The notes below the pieces were generated by a model, which saw only the letters and a program-made list of their open reading frames with translations, did no database searches and was not told where the DNA came from. Made by a program: the position numbers and the translations under genes. From positions 1 through 30,704 of the forward strand of contig JAEXBN010000046.1 in NCBI GenBank assembly GCA_023394045.1: a DNA stretch of 30,704 nucleotides. The letters are read 5' to 3'. How positions within the stretch are numbered: the first letter of the stretch is position 1; every line of letters starts with the position of its first letter. Positions 8,075 to 16,184 of the stretch are shown here, one piece after another. This stretch comes from Bacillota bacterium (lineage in GTDB: Bacteria; Bacillota; Clostridia; Tissierellales; Peptoniphilaceae).

Positions 8075-10153
8075 ATGTGTAATCATCATGCACCGGATCG
8101 GAAACCGTTCTATATTACGGCGCCGATCTATTATCCGAGTGCGAATCTACATTTGGGAAACACCTACACATCCATCATTGCGGATGCCGTGAAGCGCTAT
8201 AAAACGGAACAGGGTTATGAGGCATTCTATGTTACAGGTTCCGATGAGCACGGGGAAAAATTGGCTCGTATTGCGGCGGAAAAGGGAGTGAAGCCGCTGG
8301 ATTATATCGATCCCATCGTTGACTCGATTCAGAACCTTTGGAAATTATTGGATGTGGAGCCGGATGCCTTCGTTCGCTCCTCTTCGCCAGAACATGAACG
8401 GGATGTTCAGGAGCTGTTTCAGAAGCTTTACGATAAAGGCGATATTTATAAGGGAACGTATTCCGGCTATTACTGCACGCCGGATGAAGAATTTTGGACG
8501 GAAGCACAGCTGAAAGATGGGAAATGCCCCATGTGCGGACGTCCCGTGGAATATCGGGAAGAAGAGAGCTATTTCTTCCGCCTTTCGAAATACCAGGACC
8601 GCTTGCTGGAATACTATGAATCCCATCCGACGTTCATGCAGCCGGAAAATCGAAAGAAAGAGATGATCGGCTCCTTCTTTAAGGATGGGCTGGAAGATCT
8701 TTCGGTATCACGCAAACGCCTGAAATGGGGCGTTCCGGTGCCCTTTGATCATGAGCATGTGATCTATGTGTGGATTGATGCGCTGATTTGCTACCTGACG
8801 GGCATCGGATATGGAACGGACAAGGAAAAATTCAACGCCTTGTGGCCGGCTGGCGTGCATTTTGTGGGTCGGGACATTATGCGGTTCCATTCCATTATAT
8901 GGCCTGCCGTCCTGATGGCGCTGGATCTCCCGCTGCCCGAGACCATTTTTGGGCACGGATGGATTTTGTTTGATGACGACAAGATGTCCAAATCCAAAGG
9001 CAACGTCATTTACCCGGAGCCGCTTGTTGATTTGTTCGGCAGGGATGCGTTGAAGTATTTTGTGCTGCGCGAGTTCAACTTTGGTTCGGATGGCAATTTT
9101 TCCACCCGCAAGTTCTTGACCCGTCTCAATGCGGACTTGGCGAACGATCTCGGGAATCTCTTATCCCGTTCTGTTGCAATGGTGGAGAAATATCGCGGCG
9201 GCGTGGTTCCAGCGGCGGATGTGCGCGAAGAGGTGGATGCGGATCTGATGTCTGTGCAGCAGGAGACTCCGAAGACGTTGGCTGCCTGTATGGAACACTA
9301 TGATTTCCAGAACGGTCTGGAAGCGATCTGGACGCTGATCCGCCGTTCAAATAAGTATATCGATGAGACGGAACCCTGGTCATTAGCCAAAGAGGAGACG
9401 AAAGCAGGCCGGCTGGACACGGTCCTGTATCGCCTCTGCGACAGCCTGCGTACTGTGGCGACTCTGTTGATTCCCTTCATGCCGGATACAGCGCCGCGCA
9501 TGCTGGAGCAGCTGGGCATCGAACGTGAAGCCTATGAGCTGGCAGGAGAGCCGGATCGTTTTCCAGCGGGCACTTCCGTGCATAAAGGCGAGGCGCTGTT
9601 TCCGCGTCTGGATATTGATAAAGAGGTGGAGCGGCTATATGAGGCCAACAATGCATTGCAGGCCTCTCGCCTCGGCATCACCGTTGAAGAACTTTTAGCA
9701 CGCCGCGAAGCCGGCGAGAAAGAATCGGGCGATGCCAAAGCGGCGGCGCAGAAGGCTAAGAAAGATAAGGGTTCCGCCGCTCAGCCGCCAAAACACGAGA
9801 AATCCGAGTCGAAGGAAGCGGATGAATCCGAGTGGATCGATTTTAAGGCGTTTGAGAAGGTGCGGATTCGCATCGGCGAAGTCATCGATTGCAAGCCACA
9901 TCCGGATGCGGATCGCCTATTAGTGGAAACCGTAGATTTCGGTGATGAGACGCGCACGATCGTTTCGGGAATTCGTGCCTGGTGGAAACCGGAGGATCTC
10001 ATTGGCAAAAAGCTCGCCTTTGTCGTCAATCTGAAGCCGCGCAAAATCCGCGGAATCGAGAGCTACGGCATGATTTTAGCAGCGGAAGGCGATGCGCTGA
10101 TGGCGCCGCTGACGCCCATGGCGGACGTGCCGAAGGGAAGCGACGTCGGTTAA
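8075..10153 (+). CDS. metG: Methionine--tRNA ligase with C-terminal tRNA-binding domain
   Basis: Charges tRNA(Met). The 692-residue class I synthetase has the HIGH-type signature as HLGN (residues 26-29), a zinc-knuckle insertion, and KMSKS at 303-307. An anticodon-binding helical region leads to a charged Ala/Lys/Glu-rich linker (about 545-585) and a Trbp111/EMAP-II-like tRNA-binding OB fold (about 590-692) that usually mediates dimerisation. The knuckle reads C134-T-P-D137 ... C151-P-M-C154, so one of the four possible Cys positions is Asp. AAAGGAG precedes the start. A terminator follows. It opens the block that in Bacillus subtilis continues with tatD, rnmV, ksgA, veg and ispE. Confidence 0.97.
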   Translation: MCNHHAPDRKPFYITAPIYYPSANLHLGNTYTSIIADAVKRYKTEQGYEAFYVTGSDEHGEKLARIAAEKGVKPLDYIDPIVDSIQNLWKLLDVEPDAFVRSSSPEHERDVQELFQKLYDKGDIYKGTYSGYYCTPDEEFWTEAQLKDGKCPMCGRPVEYREEESYFFRLSKYQDRLLEYYESHPTFMQPENRKKEMIGSFFKDGLEDLSVSRKRLKWGVPVPFDHEHVIYVWIDALICYLTGIGYGTDKEKFNALWPAGVHFVGRDIMRFHSIIWPAVLMALDLPLPETIFGHGWILFDDDKMSKSKGNVIYPEPLVDLFGRDALKYFVLREFNFGSDGNFSTRKFLTRLNADLANDLGNLLSRSVAMVEKYRGGVVPAADVREEVDADLMSVQQETPKTLAACMEHYDFQNGLEAIWTLIRRSNKYIDETEPWSLAKEETKAGRLDTVLYRLCDSLRTVATLLIPFMPDTAPRMLEQLGIEREAYELAGEPDRFPAGTSVHKGEALFPRLDIDKEVERLYEANNALQASRLGITVEELLARREAGEKESGDAKAAAQKAKKDKGSAAQPPKHEKSESKEADESEWIDFKAFEKVRIRIGEVIDCKPHPDADRLLVETVDFGDETRTIVSGIRAWWKPEDLIGKKLAFVVNLKPRKIRGIESYGMILAAEGDALMAPLTPMADVPKGSDVG

Positions 10154-10173
10154 GCTTTTGAGGAGAAACAGCT

Positions 10174-10217
10174 GTCCGCGCGGGAATTTTTGATGTTCCG
10201 TGCGGACGTTTTCTTTT
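10174..10217 (+). terminator. Terminator-like hairpin between metG and tatD::rnmV
   Basis: GTCCGCGCGGGAA pairs with TTCCGTGCGGAC (one G-U pair, one bulge) across a loop of about 8-9 bases, followed by GTTTTCTTTT. Only 29 nt separate it from the next start codon, which leaves no obvious room for a separate promoter, so it may act as a partial terminator inside an operon. Confidence 0.75.
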
Positions 10218-10246
10218 CATGATGTTTTTGAGGGAGGAGGGAGATC

Positions 10247-11590
10247 GTGCAGCTCATCGACGCGCATTGTCATCTGGATGATGAGGCCTATGAAGGACAG
10301 AGGGAGCAAATCATTGCACAGCTGGCCTCAAAAGATATTCTTGCGGTGGTGAATCCGGGATGCGATCTCGCGACGTCTGAGGCAGCCGTGGAATTGGCAC
10401 GAAATGATGCACGAGTATTCGCTTGTGTGGGAACGCATCCGCACGAGGCGAAATTCTATACGCAGGAAGTCGAGGATGCCTATCGCCGTCTATCGCAAGA
10501 GAACAAGGTGGTGGCAATCGGAGAGATAGGTCTGGATTATCACTATGATTTATCTCCAAGGGAAGTTCAGCGCGATGTGTTTCGCCGCCAGCTTCGGCTG
10601 GCGGAAGAGACCGGGTTGCCGGTTGTCGTGCACTCGCGTGAGGCCGCCGAAGACACCGTGGCGATTCTGTCGGAATTTGGATCACGCCTGCGCGTGCTCA
10701 TGCACTCTTTTAGCGAAGATCTGTCGGTTTGGAAAAAATTGGAACCATTTGGCTATTTTATCTCCCTTGGGGGTATGGTGACTTTTAAGAATGCGCCCAA
10801 CCCCAAAATTTTGGCGGCGGAGGTTCCTCAGGATCGGCTGCTTTTAGAGACGGACGGTCCATATTTGGCGCCCGTTCCTTATCGAGGAAAGACCAATCTT
10901 CCCTGGTATGCGCACGAGACCTTGAAGGCGATTGCTGCATTGCGGGAGATGGATCCGGAGCGCCTCGGCGCGGTCATCCTGCAAAACACGATCCGGTTTT
11001 ATGAGCTGCCGGATGATCTTTTCCATCAGGCAACGGAGATGATTCGGGAAGTGATCGTGGTCGAAGGCAAGGACGATGTTGCTGCGGTCAAGGCGGCGGT
11101 TCGTGCGGAGTGCATCATGACTCATGGTCATGGATTCGGCGAAGAGACGCTCGCACGCATTGAGGAGGCAGCGCGGCGCCGGGGAATCATCATTCTCACC
11201 GATCCGGATTATGCGGGAAAAAGGATCCGCGCACGGATCCTCGAGAGGGTTCCGGAGGCTAAACAAGCCTACATTCCCCGCACGGAAGCGCTGCGCGGGG
11301 ATGATATCGGGGTGGAGAACGCTTCACCGGAGGCCATCCGCACCGCGTTGCGCCGGGCACATGCTACGCTGGTGGAAGAGCGCTTGGAATTTACGTCTGA
11401 AGATTTGTTCTCCCATGGCCTAGATGGTGCGCCGGGGGCGAAAGAACGGCGGATTGCCTTGACCACGCGGCTGGGAATTGGATACGGGAATGCGGGAAGG
11501 CTGCTCCGCGAACTGAATGATCTGGATATTTCGCGCGGCGAATTTGAAACGGCGATGGATGCCATTCATCATGAGCGAGGGGAAGCATGA
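10247..11590 (+). CDS. TatD-family metal-dependent nuclease fused to ribonuclease M5
   Basis: A single 447-residue frame holding two normally separate proteins. Residues 1-260 are a TatD-type TIM-barrel hydrolase/DNase with metal ligands H7 and H9 (DAHCH), E93 (GEIGLDYH), H129, H153 and D203 (LLETDGPYLAP). Residues 265-447 are a full-length RNase M5 (maturation of 5S rRNA precursor), with the Toprim Glu E273 (VIVVEGKDD) and D319/D321 (TDPDYAG), then VENASPEAI. No stop codon separates them. An in-frame ATG at 11039 (M265) could give a separate M5 product, but GGAG abuts it with no spacing. The start is GTG at 10247, chosen for the strong AGGGAGGAGGG before it. It overlaps rsmA by 4 nt. Confidence 0.9.
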   Translation: MQLIDAHCHLDDEAYEGQREQIIAQLASKDILAVVNPGCDLATSEAAVELARNDARVFACVGTHPHEAKFYTQEVEDAYRRLSQENKVVAIGEIGLDYHYDLSPREVQRDVFRRQLRLAEETGLPVVVHSREAAEDTVAILSEFGSRLRVLMHSFSEDLSVWKKLEPFGYFISLGGMVTFKNAPNPKILAAEVPQDRLLLETDGPYLAPVPYRGKTNLPWYAHETLKAIAALREMDPERLGAVILQNTIRFYELPDDLFHQATEMIREVIVVEGKDDVAAVKAAVRAECIMTHGHGFGEETLARIEEAARRRGIIILTDPDYAGKRIRARILERVPEAKQAYIPRTEALRGDDIGVENASPEAIRTALRRAHATLVEERLEFTSEDLFSHGLDGAPGAKERRIALTTRLGIGYGNAGRLLRELNDLDISRGEFETAMDAIHHERGEA

Positions 11591-12471
11591 GCACGGCGCG
11601 TTTATCTTCCCCGCGCCGCATTCGCGAGATCATGGCGGAACATGGCTTGCGTTTCACAAAGGCACTCGGGCAGAATTTTCTCATCGATGCCAATTTGGTT
11701 CGGAAGATTGGCGAGATCGCCCAAGTGGGGTCGGAGGACGTCGTTTTGGAAGTCGGGCCGGGCATCGGCACGCTGACGGAGGAGCTTCTTGATCGGGCGG
11801 GGCTGGTGATCGCCATTGAGTTAGACCGTACGTTTATTCCCGTGTTGCAGGAGTTGTTCGGAGACCGGCCGAACTTTCTTTTGATCCAAGGGGATGCGTT
11901 GACCTTGGATCTTCGCGCCATTTTCGATGCCCATGCTTCGGGGCGGTCCGTGCATGTGGTGGCCAACGTGCCATACTATATTACGACGCCTTTATTGGAG
12001 CGGTTTTTGGATCCGGAGCTGGGCGTTCAGAGCGTGACGGTGCTGGTGCAGAAGGAAGTCGCGGTGAGGATGACTTCGGAGCCGGGGAGCAAGGATTATG
12101 GAGCATTGACGTTATTGATTGCGCTGCATGGTCAGGCTGCTCTGCGTCTGTCTGTGCCGCATCAAGCGTTTTTGCCTCCTCCAAAGGTGGATTCGGCGGT
12201 CGTTCGGATTGAGATGCCTTCCCGTATTGCGCTGAGCGGTGAGGAACGGCAACAGGTGAATGCCGTGATCCGGCGCATTTTTCAACAGCGGCGAAAAATG
12301 ATGGCACGGACGCTTCAGGCGGCGACAGGAGCTCCGATTGGAGAGATCCGCGAGGCGCTGCAGCAGGAAGGCATCCAAGGCTCCGCTCGTCCGGAACAGG
12401 TTTCTCTGGAGCAGCTCGTGCATATTTTGCAACGGATCGGGTATATAAACGGGCGAAATCGAATCGAATGA
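11587..12471 (+). CDS. rsmA: 16S rRNA (adenine1518/1519-N6)-dimethyltransferase RsmA/KsgA
   Basis: Dimethylates two adjacent adenines in helix 45 of 16S rRNA late in 30S assembly, using S-adenosylmethionine. The 294 residues carry the family start (LGQNFLID), SAM motif I (LEVGPGIGTLTE), the acidic motif II (IAIELD), and the catalytic NVPYYI motif. A C-terminal helical domain typical of KsgA follows. The start overlaps the preceding stop (ATGA), so translation is probably coupled to the tatD::rnmV fusion, putting two rRNA-maturation activities on one message. Confidence 0.96.
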   Translation: MSTARLSSPRRIREIMAEHGLRFTKALGQNFLIDANLVRKIGEIAQVGSEDVVLEVGPGIGTLTEELLDRAGLVIAIELDRTFIPVLQELFGDRPNFLLIQGDALTLDLRAIFDAHASGRSVHVVANVPYYITTPLLERFLDPELGVQSVTVLVQKEVAVRMTSEPGSKDYGALTLLIALHGQAALRLSVPHQAFLPPPKVDSAVVRIEMPSRIALSGEERQQVNAVIRRIFQQRRKMMARTLQAATGAPIGEIREALQQEGIQGSARPEQVSLEQLVHILQRIGYINGRNRIE

Positions 12472-12520
12472 TTCAGGATGAGTTGATTTTTTAGATCACT
12501 GGAATGGACAGGAGGAAATG

Positions 12521-12751
12521 ATGGCGGATGTGACCATTTATACCTCACCGACTTGTGTTCATTGCAAGGCGGCGAAGGCTTTTATGCAAGAAAATAATAT
12601 TCCCTATACCGAAAAAGATGTGATGGCGGATGAGGAAGCCCGCTCCTGGATGCTGGAACGGGGTTACCGCGGCGTGCCGGTGATCGTTGTCGATGGCCAG
12701 GAAATGATGGGATTTGATGCGCAGAAGCTGTCGGAGATGGTTGGTCAGTAA
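12521..12751 (+). CDS. Glutaredoxin-like/NrdH-type thiol-disulfide protein
   Basis: A 76-residue thioredoxin-fold protein with an N-terminal redox pair C12-V-H-C15 (SPTCVHC) and the cis-proline motif GVPVIVVDG near residues 51-59. This is the size and layout of glutaredoxin-like NrdH/YruB-type proteins. It probably reduces protein disulfides; the partner is unknown. Two ATGs occur in a row (12518 and 12521). The second is 5 nt from AGGAGG and is preferred. It follows rsmA by 49 nt and is closed by a strong terminator. Confidence 0.85.
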   Translation: MADVTIYTSPTCVHCKAAKAFMQENNIPYTEKDVMADEEARSWMLERGYRGVPVIVVDGQEMMGFDAQKLSEMVGQ

Positions 12752-12861
12752 GCCGCTTCCGATCATGGAGTTGTGCAGACCGAGAGTTTCGTTCACGATG
12801 AAAAGATGCAGCAGAAGATGGCTGGTACGCATTAAAGCCGCGCTTGTCGCTCGCTGCGCAC

Positions 12862-12903
12862 AAAAAAAGCTGAACCCGGGAGTCACCGGGTTCAGCTTTT
12901 TTT
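12862..12903. terminator. Bidirectional terminator between convergent genes
   Basis: A perfect 12-bp stem, AGCTGAACCCGG / CCGGGTTCAGCT (12868-12879 and 12886-12897), with loop GAGTCA. It is flanked by A7 on the left and T7 on the right, so it works on both strands: it ends the glutaredoxin-like gene and the oppositely oriented DUF1858 gene. Confidence 0.92.
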
Positions 12904-12920
12904 GGTGGTTGCAGGAAGGG

Positions 12921-13184
12921 CTAGCAGGCGTTCAGATGTTCAACCAGAACATCCGGATCCACACCATGAACCCAGGCGGCCTGTTCCACCGTTTCCATCA
13001 TGGAGGACGGGCATCCGATACAGCCCATCCCGATGAGCATCAGCGGCTGAATGGTGCGAGGTTTACGCTGAATGACCTCAGAGATCAGCATGTCTTTTGT
13101 AATTTGGACAGTGGGCTGCTCCGTACTCGATTCCGCTTTTTCTTCATGATCGCCAGCGGCCGGCGCGTGATGTAAAAGATCCAT
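12921..13184 (-). CDS. Small DUF1858-domain protein
   Basis: An 87-residue protein. After a polar, acidic N-terminal third comes a DUF1858 domain (about residues 27-85: ITKDMLISEVIQRKP ... MGCIGCPSS ... WVHGVD) with the characteristic C55-x2-C58 pair. These small proteins are common in anaerobes; no function is established, though the Cys pair suggests redox or metal binding. The start is chosen at 13184 because AGGAGG lies 7 nt upstream on the minus strand. A longer frame to 13223 exists but lacks that support. It is the only minus-strand gene between metG and galE, has its own promoter, and is monocistronic. Confidence 0.85.
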   Translation of the reverse strand: MDLLHHAPAAGDHEEKAESSTEQPTVQITKDMLISEVIQRKPRTIQPLMLIGMGCIGCPSSMMETVEQAAWVHGVDPDVLVEHLNAC

Positions 13185-13244
13185 AGAGTTCCTCCTTTGC
13201 CATTCGGCGCGCTGTTGAATCATGCGCCGATAGACGGTACGACT

Positions 13245-13272
13245 ATTGTATACCCAACCGTCGTTTTGTCTA
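13245..13272 (-). promoter_or_regulatory. Promoter of the DUF1858 gene
   Basis: On the minus strand, TAGACA (13267-13272), a 16-bp spacer, then TACAAT (13245-13250), about 60 bp before the start codon. Confidence 0.6.
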
Positions 13273-13314
13273 TCCTTTCTTGGTTTCCTTCTGTGATAAG
13301 ATCAAGAAACTGGA

Positions 13315-13320
13315 TATAAT
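13315..13320 (+). promoter_or_regulatory. Probable -10 element for the M18 aminopeptidase
   Basis: A consensus TATAAT lies 66 bp before the ATG. The -35 region (around 13292-13297) matches poorly. A small perfect hairpin (TGGTC/GACCA, 13344-13356) lies in the resulting leader. The promoter is divergent from that of the DUF1858 gene. Confidence 0.5.
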
Positions 13321-13386
13321 GAAAGAGAAAATCGAACGATATCTGGTCTGCGACCATGAACGAGAGCAGAGACAGAAAGGAGTCTT

Positions 13387-14772
13387 ATGAAATACGAACG
13401 CACCCATGTGTGGGAAACATTGAGCGATGCTGAAATGCAGGAATTGGAATCTTATAGTAAAGAGTATATTCGATTTCTATCCGAGGCAAAAACGGAGCGC
13501 TTAGCGCATGATTTTATTTTGGATGCCGCGAAAAAGGCTGGTTTTGTGGCGTTGGAAGAGGCCTTGAAGCAGGGGATCAAACCGGGCGACAAGATTGTGG
13601 CGAGCAACCGTGGAAAGGGCGCGGCTTTGTTCGTGATCGGCAACGATTTGCGCGAAGGAATGGACATTGTCGGAAGCCATATCGACTGCCCGCGGTTGGA
13701 TCTGAAGCCGGTTCCGCTTCATGAAGAAGGAAACATGGCCTATCTGCGCACGCACTATTATGGAGGCGTAAAGAAATATCAGTGGGTGACGCTGCCTCTG
13801 GCGCTGCATGGCGTGGCGACAACAAAAGATGGACAGAAAGTGGATATTCACATCGGAGAAGATCCGTCGGATCCCGTCTTTTATATCAATGATCTTTTGA
13901 TCCATCTGGGCTCTAAGCAGATGGACATGAAGGCGGGGGAGGCGGTCACCGGCGAGCAGCTTCAGATTGTCGTCGGATCCAACAGCCGCGGCCGCGAGGA
14001 GTCCGATAAAGAAGGGGTGGCATCCTTCGTTCGCCAGTTGCTGAAGGAAAAATACGGTATTGAAGAAGAAGACTTTTTATTCGCTGAGATTGAAGCCGTA
14101 CCAGCAGGGCCGGCACGCGAAGTTGGCTTTGACCGTTCATTGATCGCCGGACATGGTCATGATGACCGAATTTGTTCCTTTGCGAATCTGAAGGCGATTT
14201 TAGGAACGGAGGCGCCCGAGCGCACGGCGGTGGGTCTTTTTGTCGATAAGGAAGAGGTCGGATCGATTGGCAATACCGGGATGCATTCTCATTTCTTTAT
14301 CGATACCGTGGCAGAGCTTCTGGCGGCACAATACGCCCCCTATTCCGAGCTGGATCTGAAACGGTCGATGGCGCGTTCTCGCGTTTTATCCGCTGATGTA
14401 ACGGCAGCCTACGATCCGCAATACAAGAGTCTTGGAGTCTTTGAAGAGCAAAATACGGCGCAGCTGGGCTGCGGAGTGGCGATTTCAAAATATACGGGAA
14501 GTCGCGGAAAAGGCGGCTCCAACGATGCAAACGCAGAGTTTCTGGCTCAGATCCGCTCGATTTTTGATCGCGACGGCGTGATTTACCAGACCGGAGAGCT
14601 TGGCGCAGTCGATGCAGGCGGCGGCGGCACCATCGCTTATATTTTGGCGGAATATGGGGCAGAGGTCGTAGATTGCGGGACGGCGATGCTGTCGATGCAT
14701 GCACCGATCGAACTGGCCTCCAAAGCCGATGCGTACGAGACGTATCGCGCTTATCGGGCATTTTTGAAATAA
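13387..14772 (+). CDS. M18-family zinc aminopeptidase
   Basis: Cytosolic dizinc aminopeptidase removing N-terminal residues from peptides. The 461 residues show the M18/M42-like metal-site motifs: GSHIDCPRLDLKP (H98, D100), GHGHDDR with a bridging Asp near residue 258, VDKEEVGSIG (catalytic Glu pair), the ADVTAAYDP motif and a late KGGSNDANAEF segment. The length fits the clostridial form of the family. AAAGGAG precedes the ATG. Single gene: its own -10 upstream and an independent promoter for veg downstream. Specificity (acidic versus neutral residues) cannot be read from sequence. Confidence 0.9.
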   Translation: MKYERTHVWETLSDAEMQELESYSKEYIRFLSEAKTERLAHDFILDAAKKAGFVALEEALKQGIKPGDKIVASNRGKGAALFVIGNDLREGMDIVGSHIDCPRLDLKPVPLHEEGNMAYLRTHYYGGVKKYQWVTLPLALHGVATTKDGQKVDIHIGEDPSDPVFYINDLLIHLGSKQMDMKAGEAVTGEQLQIVVGSNSRGREESDKEGVASFVRQLLKEKYGIEEEDFLFAEIEAVPAGPAREVGFDRSLIAGHGHDDRICSFANLKAILGTEAPERTAVGLFVDKEEVGSIGNTGMHSHFFIDTVAELLAAQYAPYSELDLKRSMARSRVLSADVTAAYDPQYKSLGVFEEQNTAQLGCGVAISKYTGSRGKGGSNDANAEFLAQIRSIFDRDGVIYQTGELGAVDAGGGGTIAYILAEYGAEVVDCGTAMLSMHAPIELASKADAYETYRAYRAFLK

Positions 14773-14796
14773 CCCGATCGTGTCGCATCCCGCACA

Positions 14797-14825
14797 TTGA
14801 TTATGAGGAAAAAATGGAGTATACT
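14797..14825 (+). promoter_or_regulatory. Promoter of veg
   Basis: TTGATT (14797-14802), a 17-bp spacer, then TATACT (14820-14825). A second similar motif (AGTATA) follows at the expected start region. It lies about 42 bp before the veg ATG. Confidence 0.7.
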
Positions 14826-14866
14826 TAGAGAGTATATCATTCCCCAATTTGGAAAGCGGGTGCACG

Positions 14867-15106
14867 ATGCAGGAAAACCAGATTTTGCTTGCGATTCGCA
14901 AGGAAATTGAAGAGAATCTCGGACGTCGTGTTGTGGTCAAGGCGGATAAAGGACGAAAACGAATCATCACAAAAGAGGGTGTTCTTGAGAATGCCTTCGA
15001 TGATGTTTTTACCGTGAAGATCAGCAATTCTTTTGATCTGGAGCGGATCGTATCTTATACCTATATTGATGTGCTGACGTCAACCGTGAAATTGACTGTT
15101 TACTGA
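14867..15106 (+). CDS. veg: Veg family protein
   Basis: A 79-residue small basic protein of the Veg family (ENLGRRVVVKADKGRKRII ... EGVLENAFDDVFTVKI ... RIVSYTYIDVLTSTV), a small SH3-like beta fold found in Gram-positive bacteria. In Bacillus subtilis Veg stimulates biofilm matrix genes; its molecular action is unclear. The start is the ATG at 14867, matching the conserved N-terminus; an upstream TTG at 14849 would add six residues unlike the family. The ribosome binding site is weak (AAAGCGGG). The gene lies just before ispE, as in Bacillus, but has its own promoter and a following hairpin. Confidence 0.93.
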   Translation: MQENQILLAIRKEIEENLGRRVVVKADKGRKRIITKEGVLENAFDDVFTVKISNSFDLERIVSYTYIDVLTSTVKLTVY

Positions 15107-15113
15107 CGAGGTA

Positions 15114-15163
15114 AACAAACGGCTATTCGTACCACTGTGAGGTGTGCGGATGGCCGTTTTGTT
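15114..15163 (+). terminator. Terminator-like long hairpin between veg and ispE
   Basis: AACAAACGGC pairs with GCCGTTTTGTT (one bulged base), and the interior bases largely continue the stem. The 3' arm itself supplies the T-rich tract. It lies 7 nt after the veg stop and 36 nt before the ispE ATG. It may be a partial terminator, as no promoter is evident between it and ispE. Confidence 0.6.
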
Positions 15164-15198
15164 GCATTTATGGAAGACTTTCGATCAAGGAGGTAGCG

Positions 15199-16032
15199 AT
15201 GGAATTGGAGATGCAAGCCAATGCCAAAATCAATCTTGCGCTGGATGTCCTCGGCGTACGGGAAGATGGATATCATGAGCTGGATGGGGTCATGCAGGAG
15301 ATTGGCCTGCACGACACGCTGACCATTGAAACGGGACGCGGAGGATTCGTTCTTTTTTGCGATCATCCTCATCTGAAACTGGACGAAAACAATCTGATCT
15401 ATCGTGCCTGGAGCGCCTTGAGAACACGTACGGAGGACGATGCCGTCGTGATTGAACTGCAGAAGCGGATTCCGGTCTCTGCGGGATTGGGCGGCGGAAG
15501 CGCGGATGCAGCGGCCACGCTGATTGGACTGAATCAACTTTGGGGGTTGGAGCTGAGCGAAGAAGAGCTCATTTCCGTTGCGGAAACCATTGACTCGGAC
15601 ACGGCATTTTTTATCCGCGGGGGCACGCAGCGCGCCCAAGGGAGAGGAACCGATCTGACCCGGCTGCCTTCTTTTCATGGCAAGCCGGTTTTGCTGCTCA
15701 ATACGGGAGATACCATCAGCTCGCGCTATGTCTATGAACGTGTAAAAACGAATGGAACCATTCCGGTTTCGCAGATCATCGATGCCATGCAGTTTGATAA
15801 TTTCAAGGTGTATCCGATGCTGAAGAATCAGCTGGAAACTGTTGCCTTGGAGATGACTCCCCGGCTGAGACAATTGAAGCAGGAGCTTCTTGATGAGGGG
15901 GCGCTTTGTGCGCTCATGAGCGGAAGCGGTCCCACTCTCTTTGCGATATACGAAGATCATGTCCAGGCCGAACGAGCCGCAGAACATTTTCGGTCGAGGG
16001 TTCCTTTTGTGTATCTGACCCGTACGGTCTGA
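15199..16032 (+). CDS. ispE: 4-diphosphocytidyl-2-C-methyl-D-erythritol kinase
   Basis: GHMP-family kinase phosphorylating CDP-methylerythritol in the non-mevalonate (MEP) isoprenoid pathway. The 277 residues start MELEMQANAKINLALDV, with the ATP-binding Gly-rich loop GLGGGSADAAATL at about residues 98-110 and the C-terminal MSGSGPTLFAIY motif. The start at 15199 is set by AAGGAGG 5 nt upstream and by the conserved AKINL segment; upstream in-frame codons lie in the veg terminator region. Presence of IspE implies isoprenoids for undecaprenyl carriers come from the MEP pathway. Its place after veg is the Bacillus order. Confidence 0.95.
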   Translation: MELEMQANAKINLALDVLGVREDGYHELDGVMQEIGLHDTLTIETGRGGFVLFCDHPHLKLDENNLIYRAWSALRTRTEDDAVVIELQKRIPVSAGLGGGSADAAATLIGLNQLWGLELSEEELISVAETIDSDTAFFIRGGTQRAQGRGTDLTRLPSFHGKPVLLLNTGDTISSRYVYERVKTNGTIPVSQIIDAMQFDNFKVYPMLKNQLETVALEMTPRLRQLKQELLDEGALCALMSGSGPTLFAIYEDHVQAERAAEHFRSRVPFVYLTRTV

Positions 16033-16184
16033 GCGCGTTTCGGAATGCTTGCGGCAGCCGGAGAGGCAGAGCAGAGAAGAGGGGCAGTGCACCAAAATGA
16101 ATAAAAATGCAATTGTTTCGTGAAGAAATAGTTTTCCTAAAGAAATAAACCGGCGTTCATTCTGTTTTTGTTTATAATTCCTCA

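Noticed and set aside
11039..11590. Separate rnmV gene starting at the internal ATG
   Set aside because: The frame is continuous with the TatD part and GGAG abuts the ATG with no spacer, so independent initiation is unlikely, although not excluded.
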